A stretch of 64,000 bases of DNA. Source: Chloroflexota bacterium (lineage in GTDB: Bacteria > Chloroflexota > Dehalococcoidia > Lucifugimonadales > Lucifugimonadaceae). The position numbers and the translations under genes are program-made. Positions 18,119 through 28,023 of this stretch are shown one piece after another (position 1 is the stretch's first letter; each line of letters starts with the position of its first letter). The stretch spans positions 1 through 64,000 of the forward strand of contig JAQBVG010000002.1 in assembly GCA_027623655.1 (NCBI GenBank), read 5' to 3'. A model generated the notes under the pieces. It had not been told where the DNA came from. It did not search any database and was given only the letters and a program-made list of their open reading frames with translations.

Positions 18119-19156
18119 ATGACTGAACGCCCGGCTGGAAAGACCTACGCTGATGCCGGCGTAGATCTCGACGCAGCTGCCTCAGTCAAGAACACCATAA
18201 AGAGTATTGCCGCTGCGACTCTGGGTAGCGCGGTGGTCGCGGGTCCAGGTGGGTTTGGTGGGGTGATCGACCCCGATCCAGCTGGCGACACCCTGCTTGT
18301 CGCGAGTACCGATGGGGTTGGCACGAAGCTTCGCATCGCAGATGCCCTAGGTAGACACGATACCGTTGGCGCCAGCATCGTTAATCACTGCATCAACGAT
18401 ATTTTACCCGCCGGTGCACGTCCTCTTTTCTTTCTTGACTACATCGGTCTCAGCCGGTTCGATCCCGTCAAGATTGCCGAGATCGTGTCTGGATTGGCGA
18501 AAGCATGCTCGGCGGCCGGCTGTGCTCTGCTTGGCGGCGAAACCGCCACGATGCCCGACATTTACCGTGGCAATGATTACGATCTCGCAGGCTTTATCGT
18601 TGGAACGGTTCGCAAGGATGCTCTGTTGAGGCCAGAAAACACACGAGCCGGCGACGTGATCCTCGGTCTGGCATCTGACGGCCTCCACACCAACGGGTAT
18701 TCACTGGTCCGATCGGTGTTCGATACAGACGCTAACCCTTCGGTGCTCGCAACCAACGTTCCCGAAACTTCTCACACTCTTGGCGAGATGCTTTTGCGCC
18801 CTCATCTCAGTTACCTCGACGCCATTGGACCGGTGCTCGACAGGATTCGCGGACTTGGCCATATTACCGGTGGTAGCTTCTACAAAAACATTTCCCGTGC
18901 TCTCGCCGACGGTCTTGGGGCAGACGTCGATATCTCGACGTGGGCCGTTCCACCGCTTTTCAACTTCATCCAGGAGACAGGGCGGATAGACGACAGGGAA
19001 ATGTTCCGAGTATTCAACATGGGTGTGGGTATGACGATCATCGTCGAACCTGGTCTGGCCGACGATGTCCTGAACAGTGTCCCCGGAGCATTCCGCATCG
19101 GCGATGTGGTGGAGCGCATGCCGGGTGAAGAGCGTACGAAATTGATCGGGTTGTAG
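18119..19156 (+). CDS. purM: Phosphoribosylformylglycinamidine cyclo-ligase
   Basis: YADAGVDLDAA...GFGGVIDP...VASTDGVGTKLRIA; GLGHITGGSFYKNISRAL. Confidence 0.96.
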   Translation: MTERPAGKTYADAGVDLDAAASVKNTIKSIAAATLGSAVVAGPGGFGGVIDPDPAGDTLLVASTDGVGTKLRIADALGRHDTVGASIVNHCINDILPAGARPLFFLDYIGLSRFDPVKIAEIVSGLAKACSAAGCALLGGETATMPDIYRGNDYDLAGFIVGTVRKDALLRPENTRAGDVILGLASDGLHTNGYSLVRSVFDTDANPSVLATNVPETSHTLGEMLLRPHLSYLDAIGPVLDRIRGLGHITGGSFYKNISRALADGLGADVDISTWAVPPLFNFIQETGRIDDREMFRVFNMGVGMTIIVEPGLADDVLNSVPGAFRIGDVVERMPGEERTKLIGL

Positions 19157-19210
19157 ATACTCGAGTGGCAAGACCGCGGTGCCTAGATCAGTGAAGGGTA
19201 CAAAACCAAG

Positions 19211-20767
19211 TTGAAGGCGCTTCTTTCTGCGTACGACCGAACCGGGCTGGTTGACTTCGCGCGGGTACTGGCAGCTGCAGGGACCGAGTTGATCAGCACG
19301 GGCGGTACGGCAAACGAACTTAGAAATGCCGGATTGACCATCACTGAGGTTGCCGACGTGACCGGGTCTCCAGAAATACTCGACGGTCGGGTCAAAACTC
19401 TGCATCCCCGGATCCACGGGGGGTTACTCGGTAAGCGAAGCAACCCTGGCCACGTGGCGGAAATGAAGGAACAGGGCATTGAGGGAATCGACGTTGTAGT
19501 GAACAACCTCTACCCGTTCCAGCAGACTATTGCTAATCCCGACGTAACAATCGACGAGGCACTGGAGAATATCGACATCGGCGGTCCGGCCATGACACGG
19601 GCAGCTGCAAAAAACTTTCCTGACGTGATTATCGTTGTAGACCCGGCAGACTACGCCAGGGTGGGCGAGATGATCTCGTCAGGGGCTGGCGTACCGATGG
19701 CGGAGCGTCGCCGACTTTCCGCAAAGGCGTTTCAGCATGTAGCGGCTTACGACACGCTGATCTCGGCATATCTACGAGAGCCTGAGACAAACGGTGAGAA
19801 CAAATTGGCGCTCTTTCCGGAAGAGATAACTTTCGGTTGGACCCGGGTTGCAATTCCGCGCTACGGCGAGAATCCGCACCAGGCCGGTGGAATCTATGCG
19901 ACGCCCGGCGAAAAGGGTGGGATCGTCAACGCGAAGAAGCTGCATGGCATCGACATGTCGTACCTCAACTACTTCGATGCCGACGCAGCCTGGGTCTCGG
20001 CAAATTCGTTCGACTCGCTGTTAGCTAGCGGGCAACACTGTGTTTCTATCGTGAAGCACGCTAATCCGTGCGGTCTCGCGATCGATGACAGCCAGGCCGA
20101 GGCCTATCGCAAGGCACTTGCCGGAGATCCTATATCTGCGTTCGGTGGGATCGTGGGATTCAGTTCGATCGTGACGGCAGAGACTGCCGATGCGATGCGG
20201 GGTCTCTTGCTCGACGTGATTGTCGCCCCGGGTTACGAACCGGAAGCCCTCGAAATATTCAAGAAGCGCAAGAGGACCCGAGTCCTCCAGGCAGAACCAT
20301 CAGCAACGCCGCTACTAACTGTGCGTAACGTCACCGGCGGCGCGTTGATCCAGCAACCCGACGCTATCGTAGAGGCTGCATCAACGTGGAAAGTCGTCAC
20401 TGAGAAAACCCCAACGGAACAGCAATTGGCCGACATGGCATTTGCCTGGAAGGCCTGCCAGCTCGTTCATTCAAACGCCATCGTGTTCGCGAAGGATTCG
20501 ATGCTTACGGGCATGGGCGCAGGCCAACCGAACAGGGCGATTAGCGTCTATCTAGCGGGTCGGGCCGCAGGTGAAAACGCGCACGGTTGCGTGATGGCAA
20601 GCGATGCTTTCTTCCCCTTCCCCGACGGAATTGAAACCGCTGCGGCGGCAGGCGCTGTCGCGATTGTTCAACCAGGTGGATCTGTGAAGGACGCCGAGGT
20701 AATTGAGGCCGCCGACCGCCTTGGACTTGTGATGCTGTTTACAGGCACCCGACACTTCTACCACTAG
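19211..20767 (+). CDS. purH: Bifunctional IMP cyclohydrolase / AICAR formyltransferase
   Basis: ALLSAYDRTGLVDFARVLAAAGTELISTGGTA; GRVKTLHPRIHGGLL; RYGENPHQ; C-terminal VMLFTGTRHFYH. Confidence 0.96.
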   Translation: MKALLSAYDRTGLVDFARVLAAAGTELISTGGTANELRNAGLTITEVADVTGSPEILDGRVKTLHPRIHGGLLGKRSNPGHVAEMKEQGIEGIDVVVNNLYPFQQTIANPDVTIDEALENIDIGGPAMTRAAAKNFPDVIIVVDPADYARVGEMISSGAGVPMAERRRLSAKAFQHVAAYDTLISAYLREPETNGENKLALFPEEITFGWTRVAIPRYGENPHQAGGIYATPGEKGGIVNAKKLHGIDMSYLNYFDADAAWVSANSFDSLLASGQHCVSIVKHANPCGLAIDDSQAEAYRKALAGDPISAFGGIVGFSSIVTAETADAMRGLLLDVIVAPGYEPEALEIFKKRKRTRVLQAEPSATPLLTVRNVTGGALIQQPDAIVEAASTWKVVTEKTPTEQQLADMAFAWKACQLVHSNAIVFAKDSMLTGMGAGQPNRAISVYLAGRAAGENAHGCVMASDAFFPFPDGIETAAAAGAVAIVQPGGSVKDAEVIEAADRLGLVMLFTGTRHFYH

Positions 20768-20792
20768 CCTAATCCCTGCTGACGTTATCGAA

Positions 20793-21527
20793 ATGCCAAC
20801 GACTGTCGACATCGTGATCCCGGTCCTCAATGAGGAGGTAGCGCTGCCGGTCTGCCTCGAAAAGTTGTACGCGTTCATAGCACAACACCCTGACCGGAAC
20901 TGGCGGGTCGTGGTTGCTGACAATGGCTCGACTGACAGAACGACAGCGATAGCGAACGAATTAGCAAGCCAGTATCAGGATCTTTCCATTTCACGACTTG
21001 AGTTGCGTGGCAGGGGCCGAGCGCTCAAACAGGCATGGACAATGAGTGACGCGGATGTTCGTCTCTACATGGATGTCGATTTATCGACCGATCTGAAAGC
21101 ATTGCCGAGTCTCGTAGGGGCGATCGCTGACGAGGGCTATGAGATTGCCATCGGTTCCCGACTTATGGCGGGATCCGAGGTTGTCAACCGGACACTGAAA
21201 CGTGAGATCACTTCCCGTGGATATAACGCATTGATCCACGTGTTGTTCCCATGCCCTGGATTTAGAGACGCTCAGTGCGGCTTTAAAGCCGTGTCGAAAC
21301 GTACCGCCGAGCAATTGGTGCCGCTCGCCAGGGATAACGCCTGGTTCTTCGATACCGAACTGCTGTTGCTGGCGAGGAAAGCCCGATACGCCATCAAAGA
21401 AATACCGGTCCACTGGGAGGATGACCCTGACACCCGGGTCAAAATCGTTTCAACCGCCTGGGAAGACATAAAAGGCCTGCTGAGACTGAGGTTCAAAGGG
21501 CGGCCGACACCATCATCGGCCACTTGA
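20793..21527 (+). CDS. GT2-family glycosyltransferase (dolichyl/polyprenyl-phosphate glycosyltransferase-like)
   Basis: VDIVIPVLNEEVALPVCLEKL...VVADNGSTDRT...RLYMDVDLSTDLKALPSLV. Confidence 0.87.
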   Translation: MPTTVDIVIPVLNEEVALPVCLEKLYAFIAQHPDRNWRVVVADNGSTDRTTAIANELASQYQDLSISRLELRGRGRALKQAWTMSDADVRLYMDVDLSTDLKALPSLVGAIADEGYEIAIGSRLMAGSEVVNRTLKREITSRGYNALIHVLFPCPGFRDAQCGFKAVSKRTAEQLVPLARDNAWFFDTELLLLARKARYAIKEIPVHWEDDPDTRVKIVSTAWEDIKGLLRLRFKGRPTPSSAT

Positions 21528-21604
21528 CCATCATTTCCAACGCTAGCTACAGTTGTTTACCGCGCAATCGCAACTATGGCTTCGCAGCGCAATAGCATCA
21601 AAAT

Positions 21605-22606
21605 ATGACTACTCCCGGCGACTTTGAGATCGCACGCTCGGTTCTAACCGGGTACACCGCAGATAACGAACTTCACAGGGCGTTGACCATACTCCGAAAC
21701 GAGGGGGTCAACCCCGAAGTCGCGGTTGAGGTTACTGCCGACCGCGACGGGATATTCTGTGGCATCACGGAAGTAAAGACACTTCTTGGACGGGTGCTGC
21801 CTGAAACCGGGCGAGAGGTGTGGGCGCTCGACGAGGGAGCCTCAGTCTCCGCCGGAGAAGTGGCCCTGCGCATACGCGCACCATACGCATCGTTCGGCCT
21901 GTTCGAAACGGCGATTCTGGGCACACTTGCTTCTTGCACCGGCTGGGCGACAGCCGCGAATGAGTGCGTTCAAGCAGGGGACGGAATTCCGGTAATCGGC
22001 TACGGCGCTCGACACGTTCATCCGCAGGTGGTTGGCGTAATGGACTATTCGGCGGTCGTCGGACACTGCGTCTCGACCTCATCGGTCGTGGGCCAACAAC
22101 TCCACGGATTGACTCCTTCCGGGACCATGCCGCACTCGATGGTGCTGTTGCTGGGCGACACCGTTCGATCGATCCTGGCGTTCGACAAGCACATGCCACC
22201 CGAGGTTCCGCGAGTTGCCCTCGTCGACACCTTCAAAGACGAGGCCGAAGAGGCCCTGGGAGTTGCCAAGGCGCTTCGTGAGCGACTTCGAGGAATTCGC
22301 CTGGATACACCAAAGGAGCGCGGGGGCGTAACACCAGATCTGGTACATGAGATCAGAGCTCGGCTTGATCAGGGTGGTTACAACCAGGTCGATATTTTCG
22401 TTAGCGGGGGTATCACGCCGGACCGTATTCGGGAGTTCGTGAAGGCCCAGGCCCCGGTGAGTGCTTTCGCAGTCGGCTACTACATTGCCGCGGCAAGCCC
22501 GGTGTCCTTTGCTGCCGATATAAAGGAAATCGAAGGCAGAAACGTTGCGAAGCGCGGGCGTATCCCCGGTCTGTCGGTCAACTCGAGATTGGTTCGAGTA
22601 CTTTAG
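21605..22606 (+). CDS. Nicotinate phosphoribosyltransferase-like protein
   Basis: ALRIRAPYASFGLFETAILGTLA; GARHVHP; LVDTFKDEAEEAL; IFVSGGITPDRIREF. Confidence 0.85.
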   Translation: MTTPGDFEIARSVLTGYTADNELHRALTILRNEGVNPEVAVEVTADRDGIFCGITEVKTLLGRVLPETGREVWALDEGASVSAGEVALRIRAPYASFGLFETAILGTLASCTGWATAANECVQAGDGIPVIGYGARHVHPQVVGVMDYSAVVGHCVSTSSVVGQQLHGLTPSGTMPHSMVLLLGDTVRSILAFDKHMPPEVPRVALVDTFKDEAEEALGVAKALRERLRGIRLDTPKERGGVTPDLVHEIRARLDQGGYNQVDIFVSGGITPDRIREFVKAQAPVSAFAVGYYIAAASPVSFAADIKEIEGRNVAKRGRIPGLSVNSRLVRVL

Positions 22607-24024
22607 TCCGCTTTAATCAGTTCGAGTCTGATGACCACATCGTGGTGAGGCTGAACTTTCGCCCACTCGGCAACTCGAGATCCAGATACCCAGGCGATAC
22701 CTTTCGCTGACTCAACGATCGGCACACGGCCTCGCCATCGTTCGGGAACTCCCTCGCCTACGAAGAAATCCTGCAGTTTGACGCGAGGTTCCATTCCGAG
22801 CGGTTGAAATCGATCGCCGTCTTTTCGATTCCGCAGGGACGGCATCAATTGTTGTAACTCCGGCGATGCGAAGGTTGCCCACCGGCTGTCTGGCTTGAGT
22901 GACTCCGGTCGTGGAACTATTTCGGCGGTCACCGAGAAATGTTTGTCGAGCCGCGTAGTTCCAGGGACGGTCATGGTTGTGGAGGTGATCGAATCCGGGA
23001 AGGGGCAATCATCGTCGCCAGCGGATCGAAATCCGAACGTATCGCGGTCGACAAAGAACAAAACCCGGTTTGGAAGATCGAGCGAAGTGCCGCTCTGGCC
23101 GATGACCAGATCGACCATGGCCGAAACATGCTTTTGCTCAAGGTCCAGCCCGTGACCAAGGTGATCCTCGTAGGTTCGCATGAGTATTCTGGCGATCAGA
23201 GATCGTGGGAGACCTGTTAGCCTCGACCGTAAATAATGTCCAGGGTTTCCACGAAGATCAGCCAGGTAATTCTCGACGGTCCAATCGACGATTTCGAGGT
23301 CGCTCGACACATTTTCAGCAAGCCGTGCCAGTGCTTCAGTCGCCCCGGGAACCACTTCGGCCAGCCGCGGTAACACGTCCAGTCTGATTCGGTTACGGGT
23401 GTACACCCGGCTCTCGTTCGACTCGTCAGATACCGGCACGATTCCGATCTGAGAGCAGAACAGGGCACAGTCGACTTTTGAGATGCCCAGCATCGGGCGA
23501 ATAATCGTAAAACCAACGCTCGATCCGGGGAGTTTGAGTGTAGACCGAACGCTCATGCCTGCTATTCCTTTGAGACCCGATCCCCGGGAAGCATGGAGAA
23601 GCACCGTTTCCGCCTGATCGTCCCGGGTGTGCCCGGTCACAACACCCAGGGCAGAACGCGAAACGACAAGCTTTGAAAGTTCATTGTAACGCGCCTCGCG
23701 TGCCGCCAGCTCGATAGAAATGGCCCGGCTTTTTGCAACTGCCCTGGCGTCAACCTCAGAAACGATGAATTCGAGACCCAGGGATTCGGAAATTTGCCTG
23801 GCTCTCAACTGATCGTGATCCGATGACTCGGGACGAATCTTATGATTCACGTGAGCACTCAGCAACTTGAAATTGCGCTGTTCAGCAAGCTTGGACAGTC
23901 CGGCGAGAAGCGCTGAAGAGTCGGGTCCTCCCGAGAAGGCGACAATCAAACTTGCTCCGTCTGGAACGTTTGCGTGAGCCAGTCCTGCACTCAATTGCTC
24001 AAGGAATTTTGAGTCGATGAACAT
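22603..24024 (-). CDS. tilS: tRNA(Ile)-lysidine synthetase
   Basis: LIVAFSGGPDSSALLAGL PP-loop; VTGHTRDDQAETVLLHASRGSGLKGIAGM; C-terminal domain RKDGDRFQPLG. Confidence 0.92.
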   Translation of the reverse strand: MFIDSKFLEQLSAGLAHANVPDGASLIVAFSGGPDSSALLAGLSKLAEQRNFKLLSAHVNHKIRPESSDHDQLRARQISESLGLEFIVSEVDARAVAKSRAISIELAAREARYNELSKLVVSRSALGVVTGHTRDDQAETVLLHASRGSGLKGIAGMSVRSTLKLPGSSVGFTIIRPMLGISKVDCALFCSQIGIVPVSDESNESRVYTRNRIRLDVLPRLAEVVPGATEALARLAENVSSDLEIVDWTVENYLADLRGNPGHYLRSRLTGLPRSLIARILMRTYEDHLGHGLDLEQKHVSAMVDLVIGQSGTSLDLPNRVLFFVDRDTFGFRSAGDDDCPFPDSITSTTMTVPGTTRLDKHFSVTAEIVPRPESLKPDSRWATFASPELQQLMPSLRNRKDGDRFQPLGMEPRVKLQDFFVGEGVPERWRGRVPIVESAKGIAWVSGSRVAEWAKVQPHHDVVIRLELIKAD

Positions 24025-24034
24025 CGGGCTCTGG

Positions 24035-25318
24035 CTATTTTGTGGGTTCAGGGACTTCCGTGAACCGCCTCACGCGTATGCTGTTGATCTTGGTCCCCTC
24101 GATTTCCGCGACCTGCATACTCAGGTTCCCGTAACGGACCCTGGTACCGGCAGAAGGCAGCCGCTGCGCCTGTGCGAGGAAGAACCCGGCAATGGTTTCG
24201 TAGTCTCCTTCGGGGATACCCAGGCCGAGCTCATCGTTCGCCTCGCCGATTTCGAGTCCGCCATCCAGCACGAACGTATTGCTGTTGATCGTCACGAAAC
24301 GGCGGTCGGGCTCCCGGCCCTCTTCGCGAGTGCGACCAACGATCTGTTCGATCAGCAGGGTCAACGTGATGATTCCAGCGATGCCTCCGAATTCATCGAC
24401 AACCAGCACGACTTTGTGCCCCGACTCTTGAATCTCTTCAAAAAGGTCATCCAGGCGCTTCGTTTCAGGCACGAAATAAGCCTCGCGCATCAGCTTGATT
24501 ACAGACTCACTGAAATTCAAGCCCGTCTCCGATATCGAAGCCAACACGTCTTTGATCGAAAGAATCCCGAGCACATCGTCATGGTTCGCGTCGTAGACAG
24601 GAAATCTTGTGTGAGGAAATGCTCGATACGTGTTCATGAACTCACGGAAGGTAGCGTCGGACTGAATCCAAACGATATCCGGCCGCGGGGTCATAACATC
24701 GCGCACTTCCATCTCGCCAAATTTAAATATGTTTTCAAGTAATTCGCCTGTCGATTCTTCAACCGTACCTTCGGCTTCCCCCAGGTCGATAAGAGTTCGG
24801 AGTTCTCCAGCAGTGACGATAGGGCTGGAAAACGACTCTTTGCCACCAAGCAGCCGTACGATACCTCGAGGGACAAGCGTGAATGCGAATACGACGGGCC
24901 ATGAAATGGTCATCATGACAAGCACGATGCGCGCGGTTGCCAGGGACCATCGCTCCGCGGCGACTACGGCAAGTGTTTTTGGCGTTAGTTCGCCGACGAT
25001 CACGATCAAGATAGTGGCGATTACCGTTGCTGAGACCGCGGCCAGCGCTGTGGGCTTGCCACCCCCGATTGTCGCGATCGCCAGTGTCGTGCCTACGGAG
25101 GCCACAGTGATGTTTACAAGGTTCCCTATGAGAAGAATGGTTCCGAAAAATTTCTCGTACTGGTCGAAAATACGGATTACAAATTTGGCCCGTGAATCGC
25201 CTTCTTCTCCCCGATGCTCGATTCTGAATCGACTGGCGCCGAGTACAGCTGCTTCCGTAGCACTGATAAACGCGCTACCCAGCAGCCCAATAACAATAAT
25301 TACGATCGAAGTTGCCAC
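24035..25318 (-). CDS. CNNM/CorC-type transporter (DUF21-CBS-CorC_HlyC)
   Basis: N-terminal TM DUF21 region, TPRPDIVWI CBS region, VVLVVDEFGGIAGIITLTLLIEQIVG, C-terminal FVLDGGLEIGEAND. Confidence 0.9.
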   Translation of the reverse strand: MATSIVIIVIGLLGSAFISATEAAVLGASRFRIEHRGEEGDSRAKFVIRIFDQYEKFFGTILLIGNLVNITVASVGTTLAIATIGGGKPTALAAVSATVIATILIVIVGELTPKTLAVVAAERWSLATARIVLVMMTISWPVVFAFTLVPRGIVRLLGGKESFSSPIVTAGELRTLIDLGEAEGTVEESTGELLENIFKFGEMEVRDVMTPRPDIVWIQSDATFREFMNTYRAFPHTRFPVYDANHDDVLGILSIKDVLASISETGLNFSESVIKLMREAYFVPETKRLDDLFEEIQESGHKVVLVVDEFGGIAGIITLTLLIEQIVGRTREEGREPDRRFVTINSNTFVLDGGLEIGEANDELGLGIPEGDYETIAGFFLAQAQRLPSAGTRVRYGNLSMQVAEIEGTKINSIRVRRFTEVPEPTK

Positions 25319-25445
25319 TTGATTCCATTAGCGCGGTCTCTGACTTAGGAGCCGCTGTCCGTGGTAACAAGTTTATCCGCCATCCGCCACCCGCACACAA
25401 CTTGAGAAAATCCCAAATTGCGCGGGTGCGGGGCAAACAGGTTAT

Positions 25446-26537
25446 TTATTCGGAAGTCGAGGCCAGTTCGGCATCACTCATGGGAGTGTGATCCTCTGTG
25501 ATCGCAGAATTTGATTCACCGGCGCGAATACTGGCCTCAATCTGGTCTCGGATGTCAGTGTTCTCTTTCAGGAATTGCCTGGAAGCCTCACGTCCCTGAC
25601 CCAGCCTCGTATCACCAAATGAGTAGAACGAGCCGCTCTTTTTTACAACCCCGATTTCAGTACCGAGATCGAGCAAGCTACCTTCTTTACTGATACCAGA
25701 TTTAAACAGAATCTCTATCTCAGCTTTTCGGAAAGGAGGGGCAACCTTGTTTTTGACAACCCTGGCCCGTACGCGGTTGCCGATAATTTCCTGTCCTACC
25801 TTGACAGCCTCGACCCTGCGAAGATCGATACGCACCGAACTGTAAAACTTGAGTGCTCGTCCGCCCGGCGTAACTTCCGGGCTTCCGAAGACCACACCGA
25901 CTTTTTCCCGGAGTTGGTTGATAAAAATACAGACCGTGTCGGTCTTGAGGATGATTCCAGTCAGTTTGCGCAAGGCCTGCGACATTATGCGAGCCTGCAG
26001 GCCGATCTGCATGTCACCCATGTTGCCTTCGAGTTCGGCTGAGGGGACAAGAGCTGCCACACTATCAAGGACGATGATGTCGAGCGCACCGCTGCGAATC
26101 AGATATTCCGTGATTTCGAGTGCCTGCTCGGCGGAGTCGGGTTGCGAAATCAGGAGCTTGTCGACATCGACGCCAATCACCTTTGCATATGACGGATCCA
26201 TTGCGTGTTCGACATCGATGAACGCCGCCTGACCGCCAGCAGCCTGGGCTTCGGCTACTACCGACATCGCCAGGGTTGTTTTACCGGCGGATTCTGCCCC
26301 GAATATCTCGATTATTCGACCACGTGGCAGTCCTCCAACGCCGAGTGCGAGGTCGAGAGCAATCGAACCGGTTGGAATGACCTTGATGGAGTTCGAAGCG
26401 CTCGATTCGCCCAGGCGCATAACAGCACCCCGACCGAACGCTTTTTCGATCTGTGCGAGCGCTAGCTCGAGAGTTTTATCTCGATCACTGCCAGTCCCGT
26501 TGACCGAGACCTTCGCCTGTTCTCTTTTAACAGCCAA
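25446..26537 (-). CDS. recA: Recombinase RecA
   Basis: [72 protein letters not shown] at 26535-26537 with GAAGGAAG SD preferred over the longer ORF start. Confidence 0.96.
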   Translation of the reverse strand: MAVKREQAKVSVNGTGSDRDKTLELALAQIEKAFGRGAVMRLGESSASNSIKVIPTGSIALDLALGVGGLPRGRIIEIFGAESAGKTTLAMSVVAEAQAAGGQAAFIDVEHAMDPSYAKVIGVDVDKLLISQPDSAEQALEITEYLIRSGALDIIVLDSVAALVPSAELEGNMGDMQIGLQARIMSQALRKLTGIILKTDTVCIFINQLREKVGVVFGSPEVTPGGRALKFYSSVRIDLRRVEAVKVGQEIIGNRVRARVVKNKVAPPFRKAEIEILFKSGISKEGSLLDLGTEIGVVKKSGSFYSFGDTRLGQGREASRQFLKENTDIRDQIEASIRAGESNSAITEDHTPMSDAELASTSE

Positions 26538-26653
26538 CGTCGCTCTTCCTTCTGCGCTAAATAGTGGCCGGATGAACGGGATCAAACACCCGCAACGAAA
26601 CGCAGATTAGCACAAGCGTTCTAATGCCGCAACAGGCCGATGTCACCCACTGA

Positions 26654-26671
26654 GAGAACGATAACGTTCTC
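26654..26671. promoter_or_regulatory. Inverted repeat GAGAACG-ATAA-CGTTCTC upstream of recA; possible SOS/LexA-like operator
   Basis: Perfect 7-bp dyad read directly, about 117 nt upstream of the recA start. Confidence 0.35.
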
Positions 26672-26713
26672 CCAGCCAGCCTGTTCTCAACACTTACGAG
26701 TCTGCTTCAGGAA

Positions 26714-27604
26714 TTACGACTCAAACTTTCGATTTGCGAAATCTATAAATGCCTGTGTGTGCCGTCCTCGGACCCGACCGGTTTCGTACACCAGTTTTAG
26801 ATCGCGTTCGAGTGAAACGCCGTCGATGCGTACCGCGGTTGTTGCCGTGCTGTGGCTTTTAGCAGCGTGCAGGCTCACGAACCCAACGCCAATATTTTGC
26901 GCGACCGCAGCGATGACCGCCTGAGTGCTTCCAAGCGTCATCGAAACCCTGTGCTCAGGTAGTTCGATACCTGCTGATGAAAGTGCCTGGACGAGCGTCT
27001 GCCACGTGCCCGAACCGCCTTCGCGTTCAATAATGTTTTCGTCGCGTAACTGGTCGATTGTGATCGATCGTTGATCAGCAAATCGATGATTGTTCGACAC
27101 AGCGAGGACAACTTCGTCTCTCGCGACAGCAACTGTCGAGTACCCGACCGCAGTTGCCGGCATGCCGGTGATGCCCAGATCCGCCTGGCGGTCACCGAGC
27201 GTTCGAGCTACCTGCGCGGAATCAGCGACCAGTACTTCGACCGAAATTCCAGGGTGCTGCTGGGTAAATGATGAAACCAATCCCGGGATGACGAATTCTG
27301 CCGGTGTCGAACTGGCAACAATTCTGATTACCCCGCTAAGCGCAGAAGGGTCGGGGCCGAACCGTGATACCAGTGCATCGAAATCAGAGAGCGTACGAAT
27401 CGCGAACTGCATGGACTCTCGCCCTGCGTCGGTGAGAATTGCCCCGGTGCCTCGACGTTCAAGCAGCCGCGTGCCCAGTTCCCGCTCCAGTCGTTGGATT
27501 TGCCTGCTCAAACCGGGCTGGCTCATACCCAAACGATCAGCAGCCCTGGTAAAACTCCCGGTTTCTGCAACTGCTTTGAGAGCCTCAAGCTCTGCAATAT
27601 TCAT
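26714..27604 (-). CDS. LysR-family transcriptional regulator
   Basis: MNIAELEALKAVAETGSFTRAADRLGMSQPGLSRQIQRLERELGTRLLERRGTGAILT HTH; LysR substrate-binding domain. Confidence 0.95.
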   Translation of the reverse strand: MNIAELEALKAVAETGSFTRAADRLGMSQPGLSRQIQRLERELGTRLLERRGTGAILTDAGRESMQFAIRTLSDFDALVSRFGPDPSALSGVIRIVASSTPAEFVIPGLVSSFTQQHPGISVEVLVADSAQVARTLGDRQADLGITGMPATAVGYSTVAVARDEVVLAVSNNHRFADQRSITIDQLRDENIIEREGGSGTWQTLVQALSSAGIELPEHRVSMTLGSTQAVIAAVAQNIGVGFVSLHAAKSHSTATTAVRIDGVSLERDLKLVYETGRVRGRHTQAFIDFANRKFES

Positions 27605-28023
27605 TATTTATGCACCCCAGACATCAATCTGTCCATTATCCGTGGTCGCCTGCTTCCATGCCCGTAACATGGTAAAACATTTCCTGCATTCAACTTATTT
27701 ATAAACAAAGGAATTGTGAGACTGCTGGGTGAAGTTTCAGTGAAATTCTGAGAACAATTACTAACGGTTATCGCGTACCGGTTGGTGCAGCTAGTGGAAC
27801 CGAGATAGCGCAGTCACCGGCTGATGCCTTGCGGTTTTCCGCATCGGGAAGGTATTACGCGTACGATGACGATCATGATTGAAGTCGAACATCGCCGTAT
27901 TTCGATGTTCGGGGACATGATCTTTTCGAAGAACAACGCCTCGCACCAGTCTCAAAAAAGGAGAGCCCCCGTGACACCATGCGTCCGAGGGCTCAACCAG
28001 TTATTGTCGTGCCGAACTATGCG

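Noticed and set aside
18701-19417. Minus-strand 238-aa ORF overlapping purM/purH
   Set aside because: Antisense of two well-conserved purine genes; no motif support.
24729-25322. Plus-strand 197-aa Ser/Thr/Ile-rich ORF
   Set aside because: Antisense of the CorC/CNNM transmembrane domain.
27605-28023. 419-nt gap between LysR and HtrA-like genes as a hidden gene (ORF 27824..28027)
   Set aside because: The short ORF has no recognisable motif; a weak GAGCCC/GGGCTC stem near 27960-28000 could be a terminator, but support is insufficient.
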